DNA from: Microbacterium sp.
GTDB lineage: Bacteria; Actinomycetota; Actinomycetes; Actinomycetales; Microbacteriaceae
DNA: 64,000 nucleotides
NCBI RefSeq assembly: GCF_031180975.1
Contig: NZ_JAPSLI010000006.1
Coordinates: 1 to 64,000, forward strand
Direction of reading: 5' to 3'
Shown: positions 55,497-63,800 of the stretch, in pieces
Layout: every line of letters starts with the position of its first letter
How positions within the stretch are numbered: position 1 is the stretch's first letter
The notes under the pieces: generated by a model
Told to the model about the DNA's origin: nothing
Seen by the model: the letters and a program-made list of their open reading frames with translations, nothing else
Databases searched by the model: none
Translations under genes and position numbers: made by a program

Positions 55497-55536
55497 CGAG
55501 ACCCCGGGTTGCAGACGTCTGCAACCCGGGGTCTCG
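55497..55536. terminator. Perfect 40-bp palindrome between convergent genes
   Basis: CGAGACCCCGGGTTGCAGAC (55497-55516) is followed at once by its exact complement to 55536, with no spacer. It lies between the permease (ends 55460) and the minus-strand aldo/keto reductase (ends 55603), where it can terminate both. Weaker CCCGGGG half copies follow to 55595. Confidence 0.8.
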
Positions 55537-55602
55537 CCGGTTTGCCGGGGTTTCGCGGGCTCGTGCGCGCACAACCCGGGGTGTCGCGGGCTCGCGCGCC
55601 CC

Positions 55603-56616
55603 TCAGACCAGGCGCCGCTTCGGGGACACCGAGTACGTGTCCTCGGGGTCCGCATTCACGACCCCCTCGAGGGCGTCGTCGATGGCGGTCATCACGTCGG
55701 CGTCCAGCGTCACACCCGACGCCTTGACGGTCTCCGCGAGCTGTTCGGGGCGCGACGCCCCGACCAGGGCCGCAGCGACGTTCGGGTTCTGCAGCACCCA
55801 CGCGATCGCGAGCTGGGGCATCGTGAGTCCGGCATCCGCCGCGATCGGCTTGAGCCGCTGGACCGCGGTGAGGATGTCGTCCTGCAGGAAGCGCTGGATG
55901 AAGTGCGCACCCGAGTGCTCGTCGGTCGCGCGCGAACCCTCCGGCACCGGCCGGCCGGGCAGGTACTTGCCGCTGAGCACGCCCTGCGCCATCGGCGACC
56001 ACACGATCTGCGAGATCCCCAGCTCCTCGGATGCCGGGATCACCTTGCCCTCGATCACGCGGTGCAGCATCGAGTACTGCGGCTGGTTCGAGATCAGCTG
56101 GAAGCCGAGCTGCTTCGACAGGGCGTGCCCTTCGCGCAGCTGCTCGGCGGTCCACTCCGATACCCCGATGTACAGCGCCTTGCCCTGCCGGACGACGTCG
56201 GCGAACGCCTGCATCGTCTCCTCGAGCGGGGTCTCGTGGTCGTAGCGGTGCGCCTGGTACAGGTCGACGTAGTCTGTGCCGAGACGCTTCAGTGAGCCGT
56301 CGATGGACTCCATGATGTGCTTGCGGCTGAGGCCGGTGTCGTTCGGGCCCTTCGGCCCGGTGGGGAAATACACCTTGGTGAAGATCTCCAGGCCGGCGCG
56401 CCGTTGACCGGCCAGCGCCCTGCCCAGCACGACCTCGGCCGCGGTGTTCGCGTAGGTGTCGGCCGTGTCGAACGTGGTGATGCCGGCGTCCAACGCGGCG
56501 TGCACGGTCTTCACCGCCGCATCGTCGTCCACCTGTGACGCGTGGGTCACCCAGTTGCCGTAGGTGATCTCCGAGACCTTGAGACCGCTGTTGCCGAGGA
56601 AGCGATAGTTGACCAT
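55603..56616 (-). CDS. Aldo/keto reductase (AKR6 / Kv-beta-like)
   Basis: A 337-residue AKR: Asp/Tyr in TTFDTADTYANTAAE, Lys in IFTKVYFPTG, His in LYQAHRYDHETPLEET, and the NADPH segment LVGASRPEQLAETVKA. It resembles the potassium-channel beta subunit-like reductases and YghZ. The GTG at 56619 and ATG at 56616 are adjacent; ATG is 6 nt after TAGCGT (minus strand 56628-56623), so a leaderless start at 56616 is preferred. Substrate unknown. Confidence 0.85.
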   Translation of the reverse strand: MVNYRFLGNSGLKVSEITYGNWVTHASQVDDDAAVKTVHAALDAGITTFDTADTYANTAAEVVLGRALAGQRRAGLEIFTKVYFPTGPKGPNDTGLSRKHIMESIDGSLKRLGTDYVDLYQAHRYDHETPLEETMQAFADVVRQGKALYIGVSEWTAEQLREGHALSKQLGFQLISNQPQYSMLHRVIEGKVIPASEELGISQIVWSPMAQGVLSGKYLPGRPVPEGSRATDEHSGAHFIQRFLQDDILTAVQRLKPIAADAGLTMPQLAIAWVLQNPNVAAALVGASRPEQLAETVKASGVTLDADVMTAIDDALEGVVNADPEDTYSVSPKRRLV

Positions 56617-56650
56617 CACTCCACGCTACTGGGCGGCCACAGCCGCAGGG

Positions 56651-58243
56651 TCAGACCCCGGCGCGTACCGGTTCGCCCGCAGCCGCAGCGGGTTCGGGGG
56701 CGGCGGATGCGGGAACGGCGGATGCCGTCGCCGGCGCGGCCGCGGATGTCGCGGCATCCGCCGACGTGACGATCGCTGCCCGATCGCGGAAGCCCTCCGC
56801 GGTGACACGGTCGAGGTCGACCTGCCGGCGGATCGCGAGCGCCTTCTCGTACAGCGACGGCTCGCCGTAGCTGGTGAGCACCTTCACGATGACGGGCAGC
56901 AGTTCGATCATGAAGAACAGTGCGGCGATCAGCCAGTGCGCCCAGAAGATCGTGGGCTCCTTCTCGCCGAGTCGGTTCAGACCGGTGATCTGGCTGAGCA
57001 GGCCGATGGCACCGGCGTTGCCCTGCGCGACGGCATCCGCTCTGGCGTTGTACGCGGCGAGTGCGCGCTCGTAGGTGTCGCGCGCGGCCGGGAGCTGATC
57101 CCTGGCCTGCTCACGGTTGGCCGCCTCGGACGCGGAGGTGTTCTGCTTCGCGGCCGACTCCGCCGCGGACAGCTCGTCGTTGGCGGTGCGCAGCTGCGCG
57201 GCCAGCGCGTCGTAGGTCTGCTGCGCCTGGGCGAGCTGCGCCTTGGCGGCGTCGGAGCTGGAGCCCTCCCCGTTCACACCGGTGCAGCCGGGAACCGTGC
57301 CGGCGCCCTCACCGGTGAGCTCGCACTGGTACAGCGCGCGGGCGGAGTCGATGACCTTCTGCTGCTCGGCCATCTTCGCGGTGAGATCGTCGACCGTGGC
57401 CTGCGCGGCGGACGTCGTGGCCGACTCCGACTCGGTCCCGGCGACGATGCCGGTGGCCGCCTGGTTCTCGAGGGCTGCGACCCGTTCGCTCGCCGCGTCG
57501 AGGGCCTTCTTCTCGGGGCCCTTCTCCAGCGCGTCCTGATCGGACTGTGCCTGCACGATGTTGGTGGAGGCCACCTCTCGCGCGATGTCGTTGTGGAACA
57601 CCTGCAGCACGAGCGGCTCGGCGACGAGGAACCCGATCAGCGCCGCCATGGCAACGCGCGGCAGCGCGAGACCGAGCAGCTTGCCGATGCTGCGCGTGGA
57701 CGTCATGGTCGAGGTGAGGAACCGGTCGAGGTTGAAGATGATCGCCGCCCACACCAGCGCCAGCGGAACGGCGAACCACACCGCCACCTGCACCCCTGTG
57801 GTGAGGGCGAACAGCATGGAGATCGCCGACACCAGGGCGGTGCCGGCGAGCACGAAGAACATCTGCACGAAGCGCGGCGTCTCGCCCGGAACCCGGTCGA
57901 GCACGTCGCCCTCCGCGCCGCCCAGGATGGCGAGCGTGCGCAGACGTGACCCCGCGGTCCGCGGCTCGCGCTCGCGCTTCTGGCGCCGCGTGCGACGGGG
58001 ACGGGGAGCGGATGCCGGTGCACCGGCCTCCGCTCCGGGCTCGCGCTCCCGGTCGATGACCTCGGTGGGATGAGTGGGCGCGTCGCCGGCATCCGTCGCC
58101 GGGGTCGCCTTGGAACCGGAGGGCTCAAAACTGCGGAGGAACTCGAGGTCGTCGTCGGTGACCGTGCCGTCGGGGGTGTCGGTCTCGAACGAGATCCGCC
58201 CCTGGGAATCCATCCGGCCCGGGCGATGCGCGGAGTAAGACAT
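56651..58243 (-). CDS. DUF4407-domain membrane protein
   Basis: A 530-residue protein. An acidic then basic N-tail of about 100 residues (TRRQKREREPRT) precedes three hydrophobic spans (about 122-170 and 185-210), a long Ala/Gln-rich coiled-coil extracytoplasmic segment (about 215-420) with two Cys (YQCELTGEG, PGCTG), a final span (IFWAHWLIAALFFMIELLPVIVKVL) and an Ala/Pro-rich tail. This matches DUF4407 proteins, whose function is unknown. The ATG lies 6 nt after TACCCT, so it is probably leaderless. Confidence 0.85.
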   Translation of the reverse strand: MSYSAHRPGRMDSQGRISFETDTPDGTVTDDDLEFLRSFEPSGSKATPATDAGDAPTHPTEVIDREREPGAEAGAPASAPRPRRTRRQKREREPRTAGSRLRTLAILGGAEGDVLDRVPGETPRFVQMFFVLAGTALVSAISMLFALTTGVQVAVWFAVPLALVWAAIIFNLDRFLTSTMTSTRSIGKLLGLALPRVAMAALIGFLVAEPLVLQVFHNDIAREVASTNIVQAQSDQDALEKGPEKKALDAASERVAALENQAATGIVAGTESESATTSAAQATVDDLTAKMAEQQKVIDSARALYQCELTGEGAGTVPGCTGVNGEGSSSDAAKAQLAQAQQTYDALAAQLRTANDELSAAESAAKQNTSASEAANREQARDQLPAARDTYERALAAYNARADAVAQGNAGAIGLLSQITGLNRLGEKEPTIFWAHWLIAALFFMIELLPVIVKVLTSYGEPSLYEKALAIRRQVDLDRVTAEGFRDRAAIVTSADAATSAAAPATASAVPASAAPEPAAAAGEPVRAGV

Positions 58244-58335
58244 CCTTCGAGGGTACGAAAACGCGGCTGTGCGACTCCCGGGCGAACCCTGCACGCGGTT
58301 CTCAGGTTCGGGGTGCGCCCGGGCGCTCACGGTGT

Positions 58336-58347
58336 CAGGCTGGAGAC
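58336..58347 (+). promoter_or_regulatory. -10-like box of the sixA gene
   Basis: CAGGCT (58336-58341) ends 6 nt before ATG 58348. GGAG at 58342-58345 is too close to the start to act as ribosome site. The divergent DUF4407 promoter (TACCCT, minus strand 58255-58250) is 80 nt away. Confidence 0.45.
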
Positions 58348-58830
58348 ATGAAGACGCTGCTGCTCGCCCGCCACGCGAAGTCGGACTGGGGGATGCCGGG
58401 CTTCGCCGACCACGACCGGCCTCTCAACTCCCGCGGTCTCCGTGACGCGCCGGAGATGGCGCAGCGGCTGGTCGATGAGGAGGTGCCCCTCGAGCGCATC
58501 GTGTCGAGCAGCGCGGTGCGCGCCCGCACCACGGCAGACGAGTACGCGACGGCATACGGTCTGCCGGTGGTCGAGGAGCCGCTGCTCTACGCGGCATCCG
58601 CTCGGTCGATCCTCGCGATCGCGGCCGCCCTGCCGGACGACTGCCACGTCGCGATGCTCGTCGGACACAACCCTGGTATGAGCGACGCCGTGTCGGAACT
58701 CACCCGCGAGTACGTACAGCTGGCGACATGTGCGATCGCGGAGTGCGCCGTCGACGTGGGCTCGTGGGCCGAGCTCATCGAGGGCGCCGGGCGCCTGCTG
58801 CGCCTGCGCGCCCCGAAGGACACCGCCTGA
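58348..58830 (+). CDS. sixA: SixA-type phosphohistidine phosphatase
   Basis: A 160-residue histidine-phosphatase-superfamily protein. RHAKSDW (catalytic His9) replaces the RHG of larger members, as in SixA. The second His is in LVGHNPG (His107) and Arg in SSSAVRARTTAD. It removes phosphate from phosphohistidine, or acts on a small phosphate ester. Monocistronic. Confidence 0.88.
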   Translation: MKTLLLARHAKSDWGMPGFADHDRPLNSRGLRDAPEMAQRLVDEEVPLERIVSSSAVRARTTADEYATAYGLPVVEEPLLYAASARSILAIAAALPDDCHVAMLVGHNPGMSDAVSELTREYVQLATCAIAECAVDVGSWAELIEGAGRLLRLRAPKDTA

Positions 58831-58838
58831 CCGGAACG

Positions 58839-58905
58839 GCGCCGAGTGCACGGCATCCCGTCGAGTGCACGGCCGCGCAGCGCCGAGATCCGGTGCACTC
58901 GGCGC
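58839..58905. repeat. Inverted repeat after sixA
   Basis: GCGCCGAGTGCAC (58839-58851) and its exact complement (58893-58905) are separated by 41 nt that contain a further GTCGAGTGCACGG copy. It fills the gap between the convergent sixA and rlmN genes and may help terminate both. Confidence 0.6.
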
Positions 58906-58936
58906 GAGGCGGTGCACTGGGCGCGGCGGGCGGGCG

Positions 58937-60196
58937 TCAGCCCATCGCGGCCGCGGCGGCCTCGTCCTCGGTCGTCGCGACCAGCTGCCCGCAGGCGCCG
59001 TCGATCTCCTTGCCGCGGGTGTCGCGGAGGGTGGTCGGGATGCCGGCGTCGTTGAGCCGCCGCACGAACTCGTCCTGCACGTCGCGTTCGGATGCCGTCC
59101 AGATCGACCCGGGCGTCGGGTTCAGCGGGATCGGGTTGACGTGCACCCACCCGCGGCCGCGGGCGTTGAGCTTGTCCGCGAGCAGGTCGGCCCGCCACGG
59201 GTGGTCGTTCATGTCCTTGATGAGCGCGTACTCGATCGACACGCGGCGGCCGGTCTTCTCGAAGTACTCGCGTGCGGCGTCCAGCGCCTCGTCGACCTTC
59301 CAGCGCGAGTTCACCGGGATCAGCTCGTCGCGCAGCTCGTCGTCCGGGGCGTGCAACGACAGGGCGAACGTGACCGGGATGTCCTCGTCGGCGAGCTTGC
59401 GGATCGCTGGAACCAGCCCGACCGTCGACACTGTGATGCCCCGGGCGCTCATGCCGAGACCCTCCGGTTGCGGGGCGACCATGATCCGCACGGCGTCGAG
59501 GACGCGCTTGTAGTTCGCGAGCGGCTCCCCCATGCCCATGAACACGATGTTCGTGACACGCTCGCCCTCGTGGCCCACGCGACGCGGGTCGCCCAGCCCT
59601 CCGTCGGCGATGACGCGGTTCGCGCGCACGATCTGCTCGATGATCTCGGCGGTCGACATGTTGCGGGTGAGCCCCGCCTGGCCCGTGGCGCAGAACGGGC
59701 AGTTCATGCCGCAGCCGGCCTGGCTCGACACACACAGGGTGATCCGGCCGGGGTAGCGCATGAGCACCGACTCGACCAGGGCGCCGTCGTGCAGCCGCCA
59801 CAGGAACTTGATCGTGTCGCCGCGGTCGGTCTCCAGGCGCCGCACCTCGGTGAGCAGCGGCGGCAGCATGCCGGCGATGAGTTCCTCGCGCTGCGCGGCG
59901 GGCAGGTCGGTCATCGCCGCCGGGTCGGAGGTGTAGTGCGTGAAGTAATGGGTGGCGAGCTGCTTGGCCCGGAACCCGGGCAGGCCCAGCTCCTTCACCT
60001 TCTCGATGCGCTCGGCCGGCGTGAGGTCGGCGAGGTGCACCGGAGGCTTGCCGCGCTTCGGGCTCGCGAACTGCAGGAGCGGACGCCCCTCGGCATCCTT
60101 CTTCTGTGTCCAGCCCTCGGTCGCGGGGCGGACCTGGGGCGTGCCCGCAGGCGCGGTCGCAGGGCGCGTCACGCGCGTGCGGGGAGTCTCGGTCAT
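58937..60196 (-). CDS. rlmN: 23S rRNA (adenine-C2)-methyltransferase RlmN
   Basis: A 419-residue radical SAM methylase. The iron-sulfur motif CGMNCPFC gives Cys162, Cys166 and Cys169. [12 protein letters not shown] binds SAM, and the acceptor Cys is in DGACGQL near the end. It methylates A2503 of 23S rRNA (and A37 of some tRNAs). The N-terminus is about 50 residues longer than E. coli RlmN, as in other actinobacteria. ATG 60196 follows TACCCTGGGAGGT, which can serve as -10 and ribosome site. Confidence 0.95.
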   Translation of the reverse strand: MTETPRTRVTRPATAPAGTPQVRPATEGWTQKKDAEGRPLLQFASPKRGKPPVHLADLTPAERIEKVKELGLPGFRAKQLATHYFTHYTSDPAAMTDLPAAQREELIAGMLPPLLTEVRRLETDRGDTIKFLWRLHDGALVESVLMRYPGRITLCVSSQAGCGMNCPFCATGQAGLTRNMSTAEIIEQIVRANRVIADGGLGDPRRVGHEGERVTNIVFMGMGEPLANYKRVLDAVRIMVAPQPEGLGMSARGITVSTVGLVPAIRKLADEDIPVTFALSLHAPDDELRDELIPVNSRWKVDEALDAAREYFEKTGRRVSIEYALIKDMNDHPWRADLLADKLNARGRGWVHVNPIPLNPTPGSIWTASERDVQDEFVRRLNDAGIPTTLRDTRGKEIDGACGQLVATTEDEAAAAAMG

Positions 60197-60250
60197 ACCT
60201 CCCAGGGTACGGTGTGGCGCATGGGAGAGACCTGGGCCGATGCCCGGGCC

Positions 60251-60262
60251 TAGACTCGGCCC
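60251..60262 (+). promoter_or_regulatory. -10 box of the leaderless L7/L12-like gene
   Basis: TAGACT (60251-60256) ends 6 nt before ATG 60263, with no ribosome site. Confidence 0.55.
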
Positions 60263-60814
60263 ATGGAGCTCTTCTGGCTCATCGCGATCCTTGTCGGCGT
60301 GGTCGTCGGCGCACTGATCATCGCCGCCGCGCTGCGCGGGATGAGACCGCGGATGCCGGAGGCGCAGACCTTCACCCCCGTGCCCGTGATCCGTTCGGGA
60401 TCGGGCACTGCGACGAACACCACCCCGGCCGGCACCTCCCCCGAGGTGATCGCCGAGATCGACCGCCTCGTGGCGTTGGGCCAGCGGTCGAAGGCGATCA
60501 AGGTGCTCCGCACGCACGCCAAGATCGGCGCGAAGGAGGCGAAGGACCGCATCGCGCACTGGTCGATCAGCACCACGCCCCGCCACGCCGCCGCGGTGTC
60601 GCATGCGGAGCCGGCACGTTCTTCCGCCCCGCCGACCCGTGCCGCCTCGCCCACCCGCGCGTCGCTGCCGGCATCCGTCGCTGCGGAGGTCGACCGCCTG
60701 CTCGCCGCCGGAGACCCCGTCACCGCGATCAGAACCGTCCGCGCGCACACCCGACTCGGGCTGCGCGAGGCGAAGGACCTGATCGACGCGTGGACACCGC
60801 CCCACCGCCGCTGA
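60263..60814 (+). CDS. Membrane-anchored protein with two L7/L12-CTD-like motifs
   Basis: A 183-residue protein. One span (residues 3-25, [20 protein letters not shown]) is followed by a linker and two copies of a helix-turn-helix motif like the C-terminal domain of ribosomal protein L7/L12: [19 protein letters not shown]...GAKEAKDRI (about 66-98) and [19 protein letters not shown]...GLREAKDLI (about 143-178). L7/L12 CTDs bind translation factors, but only the short alpha part is present here. Function unknown. Leaderless start. Confidence 0.75.
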   Translation: MELFWLIAILVGVVVGALIIAAALRGMRPRMPEAQTFTPVPVIRSGSGTATNTTPAGTSPEVIAEIDRLVALGQRSKAIKVLRTHAKIGAKEAKDRIAHWSISTTPRHAAAVSHAEPARSSAPPTRAASPTRASLPASVAAEVDRLLAAGDPVTAIRTVRAHTRLGLREAKDLIDAWTPPHRR

Positions 60815-60816
60815 TC

Positions 60817-60832
60817 ACTTGTCATTACAGGC
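60817..60832. promoter_or_regulatory. Operator ACTTGTCATTACAGGC before KDPG aldolase
   Basis: Differs at two positions from the site at 27136. It lies 45 nt upstream of the aldolase start and just after the stop of the preceding gene. It links this gene to the rbsK/transaldolase and kinase operons. Confidence 0.55.
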
Positions 60833-60876
60833 CCGGCTCGGGGAGAATGGCCGGGTCACCGTCCCGAAGGAGCGCC

Positions 60877-61515
60877 ATGTCCGATCGTCTCGCCCGCACC
60901 CGTGCCGCAGGAGTGCTCGCCGTGCTGCGGGCGCCCTCACCCGAGCAGGCGCTCGACGCGGCGGAGGCCATCATCCGCGGCGGCATCACCGGCATCGAGG
61001 TGACGTACTCCACCCCCGACGCCCCCGCGGTGATCCGTGAGCTCATCGCCCGGCACGGCGACAGCGCGTGCATCGGCGCGGGCACGGTCACCACCGCCGC
61101 GGAGGCGATCGACGCCGCCGACGCGGGTGCCGAGTTCCTGGTCAGCCCTGGCACGCTCCCCGGCCTGACCGGTGCGATGCTCGACACCGGGCGGGTGACC
61201 ATGACCGGCGCGCTCACCCCGACCGAGGTCATGACCGCGCTCGAGCTGGGCGTCGACGTAGTGAAGCTGTTCCCGGCGTCACTCGGCGGCCCGTCGTACC
61301 TGCGCGCGCTGCGCGCACCGTTCCCGGACGCGCCGCTCATGCCCACCGGAGGCGTCAAGCCCGACAACCTCGCCGACTGGTTCGGCGCGGGCGCGGTGGC
61401 CGTCGGTGCGGGCGGCGACCTCGCAAACTCCGCGTCGATCGCCGCCGGCGACTGGGCCGACCTGGAGCAGCGCTCTGCCCGGTTCGCCGCGGCGCTGGCA
61501 TCCGTCCGCCGCTGA
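60877..61515 (+). CDS. eda: 2-keto-3-deoxy-6-phosphogluconate aldolase
   Basis: A 212-residue class I aldolase: Glu41 (GGITGIEVTYSTP), GAGTV, Schiff-base Lys130 (DVVKLFPAS) and the phosphate loop MPTGGVKPDNL. It cleaves KDPG (or a related keto-deoxy acid phosphate) to pyruvate and a phospho-aldehyde. ATG 60877 follows GAAGGAG. It shares an operator motif with the sugar genes 14-34 kb away. Confidence 0.9.
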   Translation: MSDRLARTRAAGVLAVLRAPSPEQALDAAEAIIRGGITGIEVTYSTPDAPAVIRELIARHGDSACIGAGTVTTAAEAIDAADAGAEFLVSPGTLPGLTGAMLDTGRVTMTGALTPTEVMTALELGVDVVKLFPASLGGPSYLRALRAPFPDAPLMPTGGVKPDNLADWFGAGAVAVGAGGDLANSASIAAGDWADLEQRSARFAAALASVRR

Positions 61516-61524
61516 CCCCCGACG

Positions 61525-62214
61525 ATGCTGCGCGCCGCCCTCGCCCTGACCGCCCTCGCGATCGCGCTGACCGGCTGCGCTCCTGACGCGAACGGGCCGA
61601 ACGCACCCCACCCGACGGAGACGACCATGACCGATGCCACACAGGACCTCTTCGCCGCGGCCGCCGCCGGCGACGCCGACGCCGTGCGCGCGGCCATCGA
61701 CGCCGGGGCCGACCTCGAGGCGCGCGGCCAGGACGGCATGACCCCGCTCGTCGCGGCGACCAAGGCGAACCACGTCGAGGCCGCACACGTGCTCATCGAG
61801 GCGGGCGCCGACGTCAACGCGAAGGACGACATCCAGGACTCCGCCTACCTGTACGCCGGCGCGCGCGGCCACGACGAGATCCTGCGGATGACGCTGGACA
61901 ACGGCGCCGACCTGACCAGCACCAACCGCTTCGGCGGGACCGCGCTCATCCCGGCATCCGAGCGCGGGCTGCTCACCACCGTCGAGATCCTGCTCGACGC
62001 AGGAGTCGACCCGAACCACATCAACAACCTCGGCTGGACCGCGCTGCACGAGGCGATCGTGCTCGGCGACGGGTCGGAGAAGTATGTCAGGGTCGTGCGC
62101 GCCCTGATCGACGGCGGCGCCGACGTCACGATCCGCGACGGCGACGGGGTGCTGCCCCGAGACCTCGCCGCACAGCGCGGGTACGACGCGATCGTCGCTG
62201 AGCTGGAACGGTGA
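61525..62214 (+). CDS. Ankyrin-repeat lipoprotein
   Basis: A 229-residue protein: signal with lipobox LTGC (Cys18), a short linker, then about five ankyrin repeats (DLFAAAAAGDADAVRAAIDAGADLEARG, GMTPLVAATKANHVEAAHVLIEAGADVNAKD, and so on). Ankyrins mediate protein contacts; the partner is unknown. 9 nt after the aldolase; its stop overlaps the GTG of the TauE/SafE gene. ATG 61627, without the signal, is the alternative start. Confidence 0.85.
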   Translation: MLRAALALTALAIALTGCAPDANGPNAPHPTETTMTDATQDLFAAAAAGDADAVRAAIDAGADLEARGQDGMTPLVAATKANHVEAAHVLIEAGADVNAKDDIQDSAYLYAGARGHDEILRMTLDNGADLTSTNRFGGTALIPASERGLLTTVEILLDAGVDPNHINNLGWTALHEAIVLGDGSEKYVRVVRALIDGGADVTIRDGDGVLPRDLAAQRGYDAIVAELER

Positions 62215-62942
62215 TCGAGCTCGCACCGTGGGCTTGGGTGCTGCTCGGCCTCGGCGCGGTGGTCACAGGCCTGTCGAAGTCGGCGATCCCCGGCAGCGCG
62301 ACCGTGTCTGTCGTGCTGTTCGCCTCGGTGCTTCCGGCGCGCACCTCGACGGCGGCCATGCTGCTGCTGTTCATCGTCGGCGACGTCTTCGCCCTCTCGG
62401 CGTACCGGCGCCACGCGCACTGGCCGACACTGGTGAGGCTCGCGCCGGCGGTCGTCGCCGGCCTCCTCGCGGGGTTCGCGTTGCTCGCCGTCGGCGACGA
62501 CCGACTGGTGCGGCGGATGATCGGCGTGATCCTGCTCGCCATGGTGGCGGTCACCCTGTGGCGCCGGCACCGGGCCATGGCACCGGCGAAGGGACCGTTC
62601 GTGGCCGGCGGCTACGGCGCGCTGGCGGGGTTCACGACGATGGTCGCGAACGCCGGCGGACCGGTCATGGCGATGTACTTCCTCGCGACGCGCACGCCCG
62701 TGCAGGTGTTCCTCGGCACGTCGGCCTGGTTCTTCGCGATCGTGAACCTGGCGAAGCTGCCGTTCCTGGCCGGCCTCGGGCTGTTCACGCCGCAGGTGCT
62801 GCTCACCGACCTCGCGCTCGCCCCGCTCGTCGTCATCGGCGGGCTGGTCGGGCTCCGGCTCGCGAAGCGGATGCCGCAGCACCTGTTCGACCGGATCGTC
62901 ATCGCGCTGACAGTGCTCGGCGCGGTCTACCTGCTGTTCTGA
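62211..62942 (+). CDS. TauE/SafE-family membrane transporter
   Basis: A 243-residue integral membrane protein with about eight spans. It has GLSKSAIPGSATVSVVLFASVLPARTSTAAMLLLFIVGDV and, in the second half, GFTTMVANAGGPVMAMYFLATRTP, the paired loops of TauE/SafE permeases. Members export sulfite, sulfoacetate or other organic anions. GTG start overlapping the ankyrin stop (GTGA). Confidence 0.88.
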   Translation: MIELAPWAWVLLGLGAVVTGLSKSAIPGSATVSVVLFASVLPARTSTAAMLLLFIVGDVFALSAYRRHAHWPTLVRLAPAVVAGLLAGFALLAVGDDRLVRRMIGVILLAMVAVTLWRRHRAMAPAKGPFVAGGYGALAGFTTMVANAGGPVMAMYFLATRTPVQVFLGTSAWFFAIVNLAKLPFLAGLGLFTPQVLLTDLALAPLVVIGGLVGLRLAKRMPQHLFDRIVIALTVLGAVYLLF

Positions 62943-62954
62943 CGACCTGGCCGC

Positions 62955-63788
62955 TCAGTCCAGGAAGATGTCCGGGTACAGCGCGTCGTCGGGCGTGCCC
63001 GGCACGGCCGCGTACTTCGAGAAGTCGGTCACGCCCTCGGCCTCGAGCACGTCCTCGACGATGAGTTGCTGCCCGGAGTACTCGCGCGCGGGTTTGGTCA
63101 GCACCGTGTACGCCGCGTCCGCGTAGATGTCCGCGGTGCGGCTGGCGGCCATCACCCGGTCACCGCCGAGGAGGTTCTGCACGGCGGCGGTCGCGATCGT
63201 GGTGCGCGGCCACAGCGTGTTGGCGGCGATTCCGGCATCCGCGAACTCCGCCGCGATGCCGAGGGTGACCATCGTCATGCCGAACTTCGCCAGCGAGTAC
63301 CCGGTGTGCGCGCCGAGCCAGCGCGGGGTCGGGTTCAGCGGCGGCGACAGCGACAGGATGTGCGGGTTCGCGGAGTCCTTCAGCATCGGGATCGCCGCGC
63401 GCGACAGCATGAACGTGCCGCGGACGTTGACGTCCTGCATCAGGTCGTACTTCTTCGCCGAGAGGTCGAGGGAACCCGACAGGTCGACGACGCTGGCGTT
63501 GTTGACGACGATGTCGATGCCGCCGAACTCGCCGTGGGTCTTCAGGACCGCCTCTGTGATGTCGTCGTCGTTGCGCACGTCGCCGACGATCGGCAGGGCA
63601 CGGCCGCCCGCCGCGCGGATGGCATCCGCGGCGGTGTGCACGGTGCCCTCGAGCTTCGGATGCGGGGAGTCGGTCTTCGCCAGAAGTGCGACGTTGGCGC
63701 CGTCGGCGGCAGCGCGGAGGGCGATCGCGAGGCCGATGCCGCGGCTGCCGCCGGACATCAGGATGGTCTTGCCTGCGAGGTCTGTCAT
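62955..63788 (-). CDS. SDR-family oxidoreductase (HSDL2-like)
   Basis: A 277-residue SDR with MSGGSRGIGLAIA near 12, an inserted KTDSPHPKLEGTVHTAADAI segment characteristic of hydroxysteroid-dehydrogenase-like-2 proteins, NNAS, and YSLAK (catalytic Tyr/Lys). Likely acts on a fatty acyl or lipid-derived substrate. 12 nt after the partial SDR gene upstream, so the two form an operon. Confidence 0.86.
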   Translation of the reverse strand: MTDLAGKTILMSGGSRGIGLAIALRAAADGANVALLAKTDSPHPKLEGTVHTAADAIRAAGGRALPIVGDVRNDDDITEAVLKTHGEFGGIDIVVNNASVVDLSGSLDLSAKKYDLMQDVNVRGTFMLSRAAIPMLKDSANPHILSLSPPLNPTPRWLGAHTGYSLAKFGMTMVTLGIAAEFADAGIAANTLWPRTTIATAAVQNLLGGDRVMAASRTADIYADAAYTVLTKPAREYSGQQLIVEDVLEAEGVTDFSKYAAVPGTPDDALYPDIFLD

Positions 63789-63800
63789 GGTGCGTGCTCC

